Of a stretch of 16,062 bases of DNA, positions 7,739 to 14,822 are shown in pieces. Positions within the stretch are counted from its first letter, which is position 1. Every line of letters begins with the position of its first letter. Origin of the DNA: CAYXVU01 sp964468725 (GTDB lineage Bacteria > Acidobacteriota > Blastocatellia > UBA7656). The DNA is taken from NCBI GenBank assembly GCA_964468725.1, contig CAYXVU010000140.1:1-16062 (forward strand). The letters are read 5' to 3'. The notes below the pieces were generated by a model. That model had not been told where the DNA came from. It worked only from the letters and a program-made list of their open reading frames with translations, and searched no databases. The translations under genes were made by a program, and so were the position numbers.

Positions 7739-8494
7739 ATGACCAATGCAAGCGGCAGGCAACCATTGGCTGAGGCCAAGCGAATTAGCGAAAGAGATAG
7801 ACTCATTGTCGCGTTAGATGTCGGCGACCGAGCGAGCGCCCTCAACTTGGTGGAACAATTGAGCGGGCAGGTCGGTATGTTCAAAATCGGGTTGCAACTC
7901 TACACGGCAACCGGCCCGGACATCGTGCGTGAAATCATTGCCGCAGGCGAGCGCGTCTTTCTCGATCTGAAATTTCACGACATTCCCAACACCGTTGCAG
8001 GCGCTGCCCAATCGGCTACCCGACTTGGCGTGACCATCTTTAATGTACACACGCTCGGCGGGACAGAGATGATGCGTGCTGCCGCCCAAGCTGTAGGAGC
8101 AATGGAGAGCGAACAGCCCCCTGCTGTTTTGGGAGTGACCGTGTTGACCAGCATGAATGCAGGCGATCTGGCCAACGTCGGCATTGCCCGTTCAGTCGAA
8201 GATGAGGTGCTGCGATTGGCGACGCTGGCGCGCGATGCGGGATTGGCCGGGGTTGTCGCCTCGCCGCGCGAGATTCGCATGATCCGCGAACAGGTTGCAC
8301 CAGATAACTTCATTATTCTCACACCGGGCATTCGCCCATTATGGTCGGCAAGTGGCGATCAAAAGCGCATCGCCACCCCGGCTCGCGCGCTCGGTGACGG
8401 CGCGGACTATCTGGTCATCGGTCGTGCCATTACCGATAGCGCAAACCCGCGCGACGCGGTGGCGCGCATTCTAGAAGAGATTACCGCATTGTAA
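7739..8494 (+). CDS. pyrF: Orotidine 5'-phosphate decarboxylase
   Basis: The 251-residue product catalyses the last step of UMP synthesis, orotidine 5'-phosphate to UMP plus carbon dioxide, in the cytoplasm. The family signature is intact: LIVALDVGD near the N-terminus with Asp27, FKIG with Lys49, and FLDLKFHDIPNTV, which supplies the Asp76-Lys78-Asp81 catalytic array. ILTPGIRP and DYLVIGRAIT provide the phosphate-binding loops of the TIM barrel. The length fits the bacterial type-1 enzyme. A GAGGA ribosome binding site at 7726-7730 lies 8 bases before the ATG. The N-terminal extension of about 20 residues is slightly long but carries no special motif. An alpha/beta hydrolase gene follows 16 bases downstream and is probably cotranscribed. 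No other pyrimidine genes are in the window. Confidence 0.97.
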   Translation: MTNASGRQPLAEAKRISERDRLIVALDVGDRASALNLVEQLSGQVGMFKIGLQLYTATGPDIVREIIAAGERVFLDLKFHDIPNTVAGAAQSATRLGVTIFNVHTLGGTEMMRAAAQAVGAMESEQPPAVLGVTVLTSMNAGDLANVGIARSVEDEVLRLATLARDAGLAGVVASPREIRMIREQVAPDNFIILTPGIRPLWSASGDQKRIATPARALGDGADYLVIGRAITDSANPRDAVARILEEITAL

Positions 8495-8510
8495 AGTTTC
8501 AAGGTGAGCT

Positions 8511-9329
8511 ATGGCGGTTGCTGCAACGGCAAAACCTGCATATCGCGTCTATGGCGCAGGTCGTTTGTTGATCTATATCTGCGGCTTGGATGGCACTGGC
8601 GAACTCTTCTTCAAACAGATTCCACGCTTGAGCGCAGCCTATCGCGTCGTCACCTTTCATCAACGCGATAGCTCTGTCGTCACCTATGAGGAATTGGCTG
8701 ACGATGTGGCGGCGATTATTCAAGATATGGGTGAGCAATCCGCGACGTTGGTTGCCGAATCTTTCGGTGGCGCAGTCGCTTTCACCGTCGCCTTGCGCTA
8801 CCCGGCGATGGTGGAACGGTTGATCATCGTCAATTCGTTTGCTCGCTATCGTCGGCGGTTGCGAATCAAACTGGCGGCTTGGCTGTCTGCCATCCTTCCG
8901 TTTGTGTGGGTGCAACCTGTGCGTGTCATTGCCAGCACGCTCGGTTTGTTTATAGATGGCGTTGGGCAGGAGACGCGACGTAAGTTCTTCGCCATCGCGC
9001 GTTCGATCAAACGGGCAGGCTACATCCGCCGTCTGCGTTTGATTGAGCAGGTGAATCTTGAGCCGCATTTGGCAGAGATTGACGCGCCGACCTTGTTGAT
9101 TGCGACAGACAAAGATTTGCTTGTGCCTTCCATCCGCGAAGCCGAACGCATGGCTGCGCGCTTACCGAATGCGATGGTGAAGATCATACGCGGCGCAGGC
9201 CACGCCTGTTTGCTCGGCGACCGAGTATGTCTGGCAGATGAAATTGAAGAATGGGAAGCGAAGGTTTCTTCGAATCGCCGGTTAGCAACGAGGAATGATC
9301 CATCCGCTCGGTTTGGAACCGCCAGCTAA
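8511..9329 (+). CDS. Alpha/beta hydrolase
   Basis: This 272-residue cytoplasmic protein has the alpha/beta-hydrolase fold. The catalytic triad is visible: nucleophile Ser84 in the elbow AESFGGA, acid Asp202 in ATDKDLLVPS and His231 in GAGHACLLG. The oxyanion region is probably CGLDGTG (residues 24-30). Residues about 112-165 form the cap and contain a hydrophobic helix (LAAWLSAILPFVWVQPVRVI) that could contact lipids or line a hydrophobic pocket. An ester or thioester substrate is likely but cannot be named. The gene starts 16 bases after pyrF with an AAGG site at 8501-8504, so the two are probably one operon, though there is no obvious biochemical link. Its stop overlaps the convergent glycosyltransferase stop by 4 bases. 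The last 15 or so residues are polar and look unstructured. Confidence 0.88.
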   Translation: MAVAATAKPAYRVYGAGRLLIYICGLDGTGELFFKQIPRLSAAYRVVTFHQRDSSVVTYEELADDVAAIIQDMGEQSATLVAESFGGAVAFTVALRYPAMVERLIIVNSFARYRRRLRIKLAAWLSAILPFVWVQPVRVIASTLGLFIDGVGQETRRKFFAIARSIKRAGYIRRLRLIEQVNLEPHLAEIDAPTLLIATDKDLLVPSIREAERMAARLPNAMVKIIRGAGHACLLGDRVCLADEIEEWEAKVSSNRRLATRNDPSARFGTAS

Positions 9330-11176
9330 CGCGGAGCCGTCGGTTGCTGCTGTGCCTTGCGTTCCCGTTTTTGCTGTCGCTTGAGCAATTTCTTCTCCCA
9401 ATTTTTTTGTCGGTAGATAAAGAATCGCTCGACTTTCCCCACCCGTTTGTAGCGACGAAGGAACTCTTTCAGTTCAGGAAAGCTTCGCATTGCCAGCCGA
9501 CTGTTGAAGATGGCGAGTTCGTCAACAATGTAGCGCGGTGGCGATGCTTCGAGGTCTTTGAGGAGTTGCGCCCGCGCAGCGGCGGCAGCGGTTTCGTCGA
9601 GGATGGAATGATAATCCCACCCGAAAAAATGGACATCTGCGGGAACGCCTGTTAGCGGCTGTGAACTCAAATAACGCGATGCCGGAAGCAAGCCTGACCA
9701 GTAATAAATCTCCGGTCGGTAGCCCCAAACAAAGAGGTAATCCGCAGAGGAGGGCTGGCCTTGCCGGTTGCGCCGTTCGTTGCGAAGCGCCTCGCCGATA
9801 GCGCGCGGCGCATTGCCTGTGACCTCGCGCTTGTCGCATACGAAACTGGCCACAATCTGCTCTTCACGGTTGAGTTGCTCCTGATACCACTCCTGCGTTT
9901 TTGCGCTTGGTTTACCACGCAACCAGTCGGTTGCCAACGCCACGGTGCGGCTATGAAACCGTACAATCGTAAACCCGAATCCGATGATAAGCAGAACGGC
10001 TGCCGGAATGCGCAGCAACTTGGGGAGCGTAACACCGGATTGCCGTGTTGGCGTCAATTGCCCCAAACCGCGAGTGCCAATCAAACAGAGCGCCGGTAGC
10101 GTTTGAAAGAAATAATGGCTGTACAGCCTGCCACCTAATACTACTCCTATGTAAGAGATTGCCAACCAAAGCAATACCGCTCTGTCTGTTTGTAGCCATC
10201 GTTGTTCTGCTGCTCCGCTTGCTTCTGAAACTGGCTCTGCACGCCGGTTCTGTTTGCTTGCTTGCCAGATAGAAACGATCAGCGCAATGAGGAGAGTGTT
10301 GTTCAAAGCGAGATAGCTGCCGGTAATGCGCAGCACATTGCTCGCCCCGGTTGTTAGAGGAATGTAGCCTGCGTAGCGCGAACCCCATGCCCATACGTAT
10401 GCCCAATAAGCTTGCCCTGAGTGGGTTGCCAAGATGGCGACGACGAAAGGCAACGAGGCAATGACGAATCCTGCCACTGCGATTGCGAAGAGAGTTAGAC
10501 GGCGAAGAAGAAAGGTAGCAAAGAAGGGCAACCGCAGGGATGCCGCAGGCTCTGATGCAGGTGGGGCGCTGCCTTTCGGTTTCACGTGTAGGAGAAGGAG
10601 CAAGGCTGCGAAGTAGAGTAAGGCGAATGCGCCCTTGGGATTGATTTGAAAACTGAGACCGGCCAGCAATCCGCCAAGAAAAATGGAAAACGAAGATCGT
10701 TCGGAAGCAGATTGTGCGCGAATGAAGAAGTAGGCGCTCGCCGTGTACGGCAACACCATGAGGAAATCGGTATTCAAGCCTTGCAGATGCCCGGCACTGT
10801 ACGTGGTGCTGAAGATCGTAAACAAGGCGGCCGCTAATAGCCCCATGCGAGCGTTGTAGAGCCGTGCCCCCATGCAATAGAGGAGCGCCGAGATGGCGAA
10901 CGAATAGGCAATCGTGAAGAGGCGAATCACCAAAATGTGCGCTCCGAAGAGGTGGAACAGCGCGGCATAGAGCAAGGGCAAGGCAGGCGGTTTATCAAAG
11001 TAAATTTCACTGTACAGCCTTTTGCCTCTCAGCAACTCTTCGGCAGCGGCCAACCACAGGCCATCATCTTCGAAGAGGTAACTGGAATAAAAAAACCTCA
11101 AGAGAACGGTGAGCACAAAGAGTGCGAGAAAGGTTTTGATGATCGTCGCTCGGGTGATCGGATTGGCAGCCATCAC
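9326..11176 (-). CDS. Membrane glycosyltransferase, GT39/ArnT-like (PMT_2 domain)
   Basis: The 616-residue product has about ten to twelve membrane helices and resembles lipid-dependent glycosyltransferases of the dolichyl-phosphate-mannose:protein mannosyltransferase/ArnT superfamily. Typical features are an N-terminal helix (12-30), then a periplasmic loop with acidic residues EDDGLW (36-41, the likely catalytic aspartates), a GKRLYSEIYFDKPP segment (51-64), and further hydrophobic helices. The C-terminal about 150 residues are soluble, probably periplasmic, and end in a Lys/Arg/Gln-rich tail. It should move a sugar from a polyprenyl-phosphate carrier to an acceptor at the outer face of the inner membrane; donor and acceptor are unknown. 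The frame begins with GTG at 11176; the ATG at 11173 is an alternative, and neither has a clear ribosome binding site. It lies 11 bases after ttcA, so translational coupling is likely. Confidence 0.85.
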   Translation of the reverse strand: MMAANPITRATIIKTFLALFVLTVLLRFFYSSYLFEDDGLWLAAAEELLRGKRLYSEIYFDKPPALPLLYAALFHLFGAHILVIRLFTIAYSFAISALLYCMGARLYNARMGLLAAALFTIFSTTYSAGHLQGLNTDFLMVLPYTASAYFFIRAQSASERSSFSIFLGGLLAGLSFQINPKGAFALLYFAALLLLLHVKPKGSAPPASEPAASLRLPFFATFLLRRLTLFAIAVAGFVIASLPFVVAILATHSGQAYWAYVWAWGSRYAGYIPLTTGASNVLRITGSYLALNNTLLIALIVSIWQASKQNRRAEPVSEASGAAEQRWLQTDRAVLLWLAISYIGVVLGGRLYSHYFFQTLPALCLIGTRGLGQLTPTRQSGVTLPKLLRIPAAVLLIIGFGFTIVRFHSRTVALATDWLRGKPSAKTQEWYQEQLNREEQIVASFVCDKREVTGNAPRAIGEALRNERRNRQGQPSSADYLFVWGYRPEIYYWSGLLPASRYLSSQPLTGVPADVHFFGWDYHSILDETAAAAARAQLLKDLEASPPRYIVDELAIFNSRLAMRSFPELKEFLRRYKRVGKVERFFIYRQKNWEKKLLKRQQKRERKAQQQPTAPR

Positions 11177-11187
11177 ATCATCATCGC

Positions 11188-12051
11188 TTACAGACTCCGG
11201 CTCAACGTGACCGGAACCAGGCGCGGCGCGCCTGTCTGGTGGTGCGCGCCAAGAACTGCGTCGAGTTCTTCTGCGAGATCGGATTGCCCATCGGTGAGGG
11301 CGCGAAAGTCGAACAGGCGTGCATCCAATAGATGGGACGGTTTCAGGTTAGCCAGCGCGCTGAGCATGGAGTTGCGGATTTCGGGAATCTCTTGTTGGAG
11401 TTCATTGAGAAGTTGTTTGACCCGTTTGCGTTTGAGGTTTTCTTGCGAGCCGCATAAATCGCAAGGGATGATCGGATAGCTCTGTTGCTCGGCAAAGGCG
11501 GTGATGTCGGCTTCCCATAAATAGGCCAATGGCCGAATCACCATATTGCGCCCGTCATCACTGCGCAAAATTGGCGGCATCGCTTTCATCGAGCCAGTGA
11601 AAAAGAGGTTGAGTAAAAATGTCTCCAATAGGTCGTCGGCATGATGTCCGAGCGCGATCTTCGTACAGCCTTCCTCTATGGCCGCGTTATACAGAATGCC
11701 GCGCCGCAGCCGTGAGCAGAGGGCGCAGGTGGTCTGACCTTCAGCGATGAGAGTCTTAACGACTGAATAGGTGTCGCGTTCGATGATGCGAAAAGGCACT
11801 CTGAGTTCAGTGAGGTAGGTTGGCAAAATGTGTGCAGGAAACCCCGGCTGTTTCTGGTCGAGGTTGACGGCAAGGATTTCGAAGCGCACGGGTGCGCGAC
11901 GCTGCAAGTCGAGCAAGAGGGTTAGCAACGTGTAGCTGTCTTTGCCGCCGCTCAGACAGACCATGACGCGGTCACCATCTTCGATCATGCGATAGTCGGC
12001 AATGGCACGGCCAACGCCACGTAAGAGTCTCTGTTTCAGCGTTTGGGTCAT
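11188..12051 (-). CDS. ttcA: tRNA 2-thiocytidine biosynthesis protein
   Basis: TtcA thiolates cytidine 32 of certain tRNAs using ATP and an iron-sulfur cluster. From the ATG at 12051 the protein has 287 residues and aligns from its start with known TtcA proteins (LKQRLLRGVGRAIADYRMIEDGDRVMVCL). The PP-loop ATP-binding motif SGGKDS is at 34-39. Cluster cysteines are Cys109 and Cys112 (CALC) plus Cys197 in PCDLCG. GHHADDLLET (135-144) is also typical. A longer frame begins at 12195, but its extra 48 residues do not resemble TtcA and would overlap the divergent small gene, so I prefer the internal start even though its ribosome binding site is weak. After DARLFDF (244-250) a polar tail of about 37 residues is present. 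The glycosyltransferase gene follows 11 bases downstream. Confidence 0.93.
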   Translation of the reverse strand: MTQTLKQRLLRGVGRAIADYRMIEDGDRVMVCLSGGKDSYTLLTLLLDLQRRAPVRFEILAVNLDQKQPGFPAHILPTYLTELRVPFRIIERDTYSVVKTLIAEGQTTCALCSRLRRGILYNAAIEEGCTKIALGHHADDLLETFLLNLFFTGSMKAMPPILRSDDGRNMVIRPLAYLWEADITAFAEQQSYPIIPCDLCGSQENLKRKRVKQLLNELQQEIPEIRNSMLSALANLKPSHLLDARLFDFRALTDGQSDLAEELDAVLGAHHQTGAPRLVPVTLSRSL

Positions 12052-12180
12052 TGAGAGTTTGATACTAGCATAGCGAATCAAAGGCTTGCCACAGCCTGTT
12101 TGTCCAATTTGCACACAGTCTTTTTCACACACTCGTTTGTTTGAAAACGATGCGACTTGTACGAATGCGGACGGAACGGA

Positions 12181-12185
12181 AAGGA
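12181..12185 (+). promoter_or_regulatory. Ribosome binding site deciding the start of the 60-residue protein
   Basis: AAGGA lies 8 bases before the ATG at 12194, within a purine-rich run. It makes that ATG the likely start rather than an earlier one at 12086, whose first 36 residues would overlap the ttcA control region and have an unrelated Cys-rich composition. Confidence 0.6.
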
Positions 12186-12193
12186 ATATCATC

Positions 12194-12376
12194 ATGACTG
12201 ATCATAAAAACCCGATTGACGAACAGACGAAACGCCCCTTAGACACGAACCCAATCGGCGAAACGAAACCCGGACAACCGGCTCGATCCGCAGACCCGGC
12301 TGTTCAGCAAGGCGGCCAACCTATTGGGCAAGGAACCGCCCCGCGCACCAAGAAGACCGATGATGATAAACAATAA
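12194..12376 (+). CDS. Small disordered hydrophilic protein
   Basis: This 60-residue protein (MTDHKNPIDEQTKRPLDTNP and onward) is rich in Pro, Gly, Gln, Asp, Lys and Thr, has almost no hydrophobic residues, no cysteine and no aromatic residue, and ends in TKKTDDDKQ. It is probably unstructured. Support for a real gene comes from a good ribosome binding site (12181-12185), a stop followed 13 bases later by a strong terminator hairpin, and gene-sized spacing between ttcA and the Rieske gene. It resembles small hydrophilic stress-type proteins in composition only; I do not recognise a family. It is transcribed divergently from ttcA. Confidence 0.65.
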   Translation: MTDHKNPIDEQTKRPLDTNPIGETKPGQPARSADPAVQQGGQPIGQGTAPRTKKTDDDKQ

Positions 12377-12389
12377 GTCGGCAAGAAAT

Positions 12390-12428
12390 AGCAAGCGGCA
12401 GGCTCACAGTCTGAGCCTGCCGCTTGCT
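12390..12428. terminator. Bidirectional terminator, 17-bp perfect stem
   Basis: AGCAAGCGGCAGGCTCA (12390-12406) pairs perfectly with the arm at 12412-12428 around a 5-base loop. It lies between two convergent stops: the small protein (12376) and the Rieske gene (12457). On the minus strand it is followed by the T-rich ATTTCTT, so it should end the Rieske transcript. On the plus strand the T-tract is absent, so termination there may be weaker or the hairpin may only protect the 3' end. Confidence 0.85.
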
Positions 12429-12456
12429 GCTCGAATGCAGAGCTTTCGCTTGCTGA

Positions 12457-12771
12457 TTACCCTAATGAAACCTGCACCTCTTCGCCTTCGACGCGCACGG
12501 CAAACTTTTCAACCCGCGAATTCGGATTGAGCGTACAAACGCCCGTTGTCAAAGCGTAAACCCAACCGTGCCATGGACATTGCACGGTCAAATTTTGCGG
12601 ATTACAGTAGCCATCTCCGAGCGGGCCACCGCGATGTCCGCAGATGTTATCGAGAGCATAAAATTCGCCATTTACATTGAACAGGGCGAGAGCTCGGCCA
12701 TTGATTTCGATGACTGCCCCTTCGCCGGATGGAATATCCGAGACGGTTGCCACTTTGATGAATTCAGCCAT
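12457..12771 (-). CDS. Rieske [2Fe-2S] ferredoxin
   Basis: The 104-residue protein is a soluble single-domain Rieske protein, similar to small ferredoxins of dioxygenase systems and to NirD. The two cluster-binding boxes are complete: Cys44-Gly-His46 (ICGHRGGPLGDG) and Cys65-Pro-Trp-His68 (CPWHGW), with the conserved GGPL and HGW residues. It should carry single electrons in the cytoplasm. The frame reaches back to 12852, but the extra 27 residues are not Rieske-like. The ATG at 12771 begins the typical MAEFIKVATVSDIPSGEG opening and has GAGGAG at 12785-12790, somewhat far upstream. No oxygenase, reductase or nitrite reductase gene lies next to it, so its partner is unknown. Confidence 0.93.
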   Translation of the reverse strand: MAEFIKVATVSDIPSGEGAVIEINGRALALFNVNGEFYALDNICGHRGGPLGDGYCNPQNLTVQCPWHGWVYALTTGVCTLNPNSRVEKFAVRVEGEEVQVSLG

Positions 12772-12784
12772 ATGGGTTTGATAA

Positions 12785-12790
12785 CTCCTC
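12785..12790 (-). promoter_or_regulatory. Ribosome binding site of the Rieske gene
   Basis: CTCCTC on the plus strand reads GAGGAG on the minus strand, 13 bases before the ATG at 12771. The spacing is long, but no better candidate exists, and it supports the short protein rather than the start at 12852. Confidence 0.5.
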
Positions 12791-12870
12791 GAAATGAATT
12801 CGGTCGGCACGAACACGGTTTTGTTCTGTAGCAAGCCCGTGCATCTTACCAACGGCTCAAGGCCGCTTCA

Positions 12871-12894
12871 AGCGCGCGGTCTTCGGCGCGCGCT
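12871..12894. repeat. GC-only hairpin AGCGCGCG-N8-CGCGCGCT
   Basis: Perfect 8-base arms (12871-12878 and 12887-12894) flank the loop GTCTTCGG. It lies about 100 bases upstream of the Rieske start, in the divergent region shared with padR. It lacks a T-tract. A leader hairpin or a nucleoid/regulator site is possible. Confidence 0.5.
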
Positions 12895-12989
12895 GCATGA
12901 CCAACTACCAACTTGATCTTCTCATAACTTGATAGCTAGATGGGGTGGCGGGCGATTGTCGGCGAGGCGAACGATGCGAAAGAAAGTTC

Positions 12990-13018
12990 TTGCTATGAGA
13001 GTCTGTTATTGCTATATG
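12990..13018 (+). promoter_or_regulatory. Probable padR promoter
   Basis: TTGCTA (12990-12995) and TATATG (13013-13018) are separated by 17 bases and resemble -35 and -10 boxes. The -10 box touches the palindrome at 13017-13028, an arrangement suited to repression. A second weaker pair (TTGCTA at 13009-13014 and TATGGA at 13032-13037) also exists. Confidence 0.4.
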
Positions 13019-13028
13019 TAATATTACA
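13017..13028. promoter_or_regulatory. Perfect palindrome TGTAATATTACA, likely PadR operator
   Basis: This 12-bp palindrome is extended by AT-rich flanks (TATA on the left, ATATAT on the right). It lies 19 bases before the padR start and overlaps the predicted -10 region. Characterised PadR-family regulators bind AT-rich ATGT/ACAT-type inverted repeats in their own promoters, so autoregulation is a reasonable inference. Confidence 0.6.
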
Positions 13029-13035
13029 ATATATG

Positions 13036-13042
13036 GAGAGGA
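13036..13042 (+). promoter_or_regulatory. Ribosome binding site deciding the padR start
   Basis: GAGAGGA lies 5 bases before the ATG at 13048. It overlaps the codons of the upstream in-frame ATG at 13033, so 13048, which starts the typical MLDRELKKGS opening of PadR proteins, is preferred. Confidence 0.65.
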
Positions 13043-13047
13043 AGACT

Positions 13048-13380
13048 ATGCTAGACCGAGAACTGAAAAAGGGTAGCACGGAGATGCTGATTATGGCATT
13101 GGTCGAGGATCGCCCGCGCCATGGATACGAAATCGCCCAACTGATCGGCGAACGTTCGGAGGGGGTGTTGCAATTTCATGTCGCATCACTCTATCCGATG
13201 CTCTACCGCATGGAGAAGCGCGGATGGTTGAAAGGGCAATGGATTGAGAAAGCCGGGCAACGCCGTCGCCGGTATTACAGACTCACAGCCGAAGGGCGCA
13301 AAGTACTGGCTGCACAACGTAGCACCTGGCATGAATTTTTCGACGCCCTCAATCGCGTCGCGCGTGTGGTGCCGGAGTAA
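13048..13380 (+). CDS. PadR family transcriptional regulator (acidobacterial permease-linked type)
   Basis: The 110-residue protein is a short winged-helix regulator of the PadR family. Its N-terminus (KKGSTEMLIMALVEDRPRHGYEIAQLIGERS) is the recognisable helix-turn-helix region, followed by VLQFHVASLYPMLYRMEKRGWLKGQW, the recognition helix and start of the wing, and RRRRYYRLTAEGRKVL, the wing and last strand. A short C-terminal helix (WHEFFDALNRVARVV) would serve for dimerisation. Regulators of this type are regularly found next to ADOP permeases in acidobacteria, and such a permease begins 1.4 kb downstream. A palindrome at 13017-13028 over the promoter suggests autorepression. The frame extends back to 12940, but those residues are not PadR-like. 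The ligand is unknown. Confidence 0.93.
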   Translation: MLDRELKKGSTEMLIMALVEDRPRHGYEIAQLIGERSEGVLQFHVASLYPMLYRMEKRGWLKGQWIEKAGQRRRRYYRLTAEGRKVLAAQRSTWHEFFDALNRVARVVPE

Positions 13381-13470
13381 AAATGGTTTGAGCGACAGGT
13401 GAAGTGATCCCCTGCATTTGCGCCTGCTTATCCTGCAAAGAATCGCTCGATGTGAAAGGGTACCGATTCG

Positions 13471-14757
13471 ATGAAACGTTTATGGTTTGTCTTCCTTTTG
13501 CTGTTCGCACTGATTCCTGTTGACGGAATTGCCGTTCAAAACCCTGAGCCAGGGACTTATGAATTCCGCAATGGGCAATGGTTTGACGGCAAAGGGTTTT
13601 CAGAAAAAACTTTTTACTCGGTGGCAGGAATTCTTACTACCCGCCGACCGGAGCGAGTGAGTCGGGTGGTTGATTTGACCGGTAAGTATCTCGTTCCGCC
13701 TTTTGGCGAAGCGCACAACCATAACCTTGGCGGGGCGCAAGGCTTAGAGGCGCAGATTGCGATGTACCTGCGCGAAGGCGTCTTTTACTCGAAAAATCTG
13801 CACTACGTTCGCGATTTTACCGCCCCGGTTCTTGACCGAGTAAACCGGCCCTCAAGCGTTGATGTGGCCTATGCGCACGCTGGATTGGTAGCGTCGGGCG
13901 GTCACGCCGTCGAACTCTATGAACGGCTCTTTGAGCGGGGAGTGTTTCGCGGGTGGAAAAAAGAAGACTTGGACACGCGGGCTTTTTTTATCATGGATAG
14001 TCAGGAAGAGGTGGAAAAGAAATGGCCGCAGATTCTGGCGGCCAAACCCGACTTCATCAAAACCTATCTAGAGTACTCCGAAGAGTACGAAAAACGAAAA
14101 AACGACCCGCGCTATTACGGGCAGCGCGGATTGCACCCCCACATCTTGAAATTGATCGTGTCAAAAGCCCATCAGGCAGGCCTCCGCGTTTCGACGCATA
14201 TTGAGACGGCCGCCGACTTTCAAGCAGCCGTACGGGCTGACGTAGATGAAATTGCGCATCTGCCGGGATATAAAATCGCAGTCGGCGAGGACCTCTCGAA
14301 ATATCAGATTGCCGACGCGGATGCACGGCTCGCAGCACGCAAGGGCATCGTTGTTGTGACGACTACCGTATTGAGCAAGAGCTTGTATCACAATGACGCT
14401 GCTCAATTGATTGTTGTGCAAAGCAATCAGTTGCGAAACTTGGCGCTATTAAAAAAACGTAATGTCAAACTCGCTGTTGGCAGCGATACGATCAGCGCCA
14501 CTTCCCTAGCTGAAGCAATGAATCTGTACAGCCTGAAATGTTTCGACAACTTGACGCTTCTCAAGATGTGGTGCGAGCAGACAGCAAAAACGATCTTTCC
14601 GAAACGTCATATTGGTTTTCTGCGCAATGGATATGAAGCCAGCTTTTTAGCCTTGGAGGGCAACCCCTTAATTGACTTTATGAATGTAAAAAGGGTTGCG
14701 CTCCGCTTTAAGCAAGGAGAAATGATCAACCTTCAAGCCTCTGCGACTCCTCGCTGA
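13471..14757 (+). CDS. Secreted metal-dependent amidohydrolase
   Basis: This 428-residue protein starts with a signal peptide (MKRLWFVFLLLFALIPVDGI, cleavage near residues 21-23). The amidohydrolase-superfamily metal ligands are in order: His82-x-His84 (EAHNHN), Lys197 in DFIKTYLEY (probably carboxylated and bridging two metals), His243 in STHIE, His263 in IAHLPG and Asp339 in GSDT. The surrounding beta strands fit a TIM barrel with a small beta-sandwich from both ends, and the C-terminal NGYEASFLALEGNPL is typical of the family. The protein probably hydrolyses an amide, a cyclic amide or a peptide outside the cytoplasm; the substrate cannot be read from sequence. An AAAGGG ribosome binding site lies at 13455-13460. 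It follows padR by 90 bases and precedes the ADOP permease by 65 bases, all on one strand, so cotranscription is likely. Confidence 0.92.
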   Translation: MKRLWFVFLLLFALIPVDGIAVQNPEPGTYEFRNGQWFDGKGFSEKTFYSVAGILTTRRPERVSRVVDLTGKYLVPPFGEAHNHNLGGAQGLEAQIAMYLREGVFYSKNLHYVRDFTAPVLDRVNRPSSVDVAYAHAGLVASGGHAVELYERLFERGVFRGWKKEDLDTRAFFIMDSQEEVEKKWPQILAAKPDFIKTYLEYSEEYEKRKNDPRYYGQRGLHPHILKLIVSKAHQAGLRVSTHIETAADFQAAVRADVDEIAHLPGYKIAVGEDLSKYQIADADARLAARKGIVVVTTTVLSKSLYHNDAAQLIVVQSNQLRNLALLKKRNVKLAVGSDTISATSLAEAMNLYSLKCFDNLTLLKMWCEQTAKTIFPKRHIGFLRNGYEASFLALEGNPLIDFMNVKRVALRFKQGEMINLQASATPR

Positions 14758-14822
14758 AACGTTTGAGAAATGGCGGTGTCTCTTTGCTGGGAGATGAAGC
14801 CGCCTGTCTTTTGAGGTGCAGG

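Noticed and set aside
9951..10877. A 308-codon open frame on the minus strand
   Set aside because: It lies in another frame of the glycosyltransferase gene; the real frame has clear membrane helices and family motifs.
12086..12193. Earlier in-frame start for the small protein, adding 36 residues
   Set aside because: The added part has no ribosome site, contains cysteines unlike the rest and would overlap the ttcA control region.
12940..13047. Earlier in-frame start for padR, adding 36 residues
   Set aside because: The added residues are not PadR-like and would place the palindrome and promoter inside the coding region.
10119..14534. The 11-mer CTGTACAGCCT occurs three times (10119-10129, 11010-11020, 14524-14534)
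   Set aside because: All three lie inside coding regions and encode RLYS-like or NLYSL peptides, so the match is explained by codons rather than a regulatory or repeat element.
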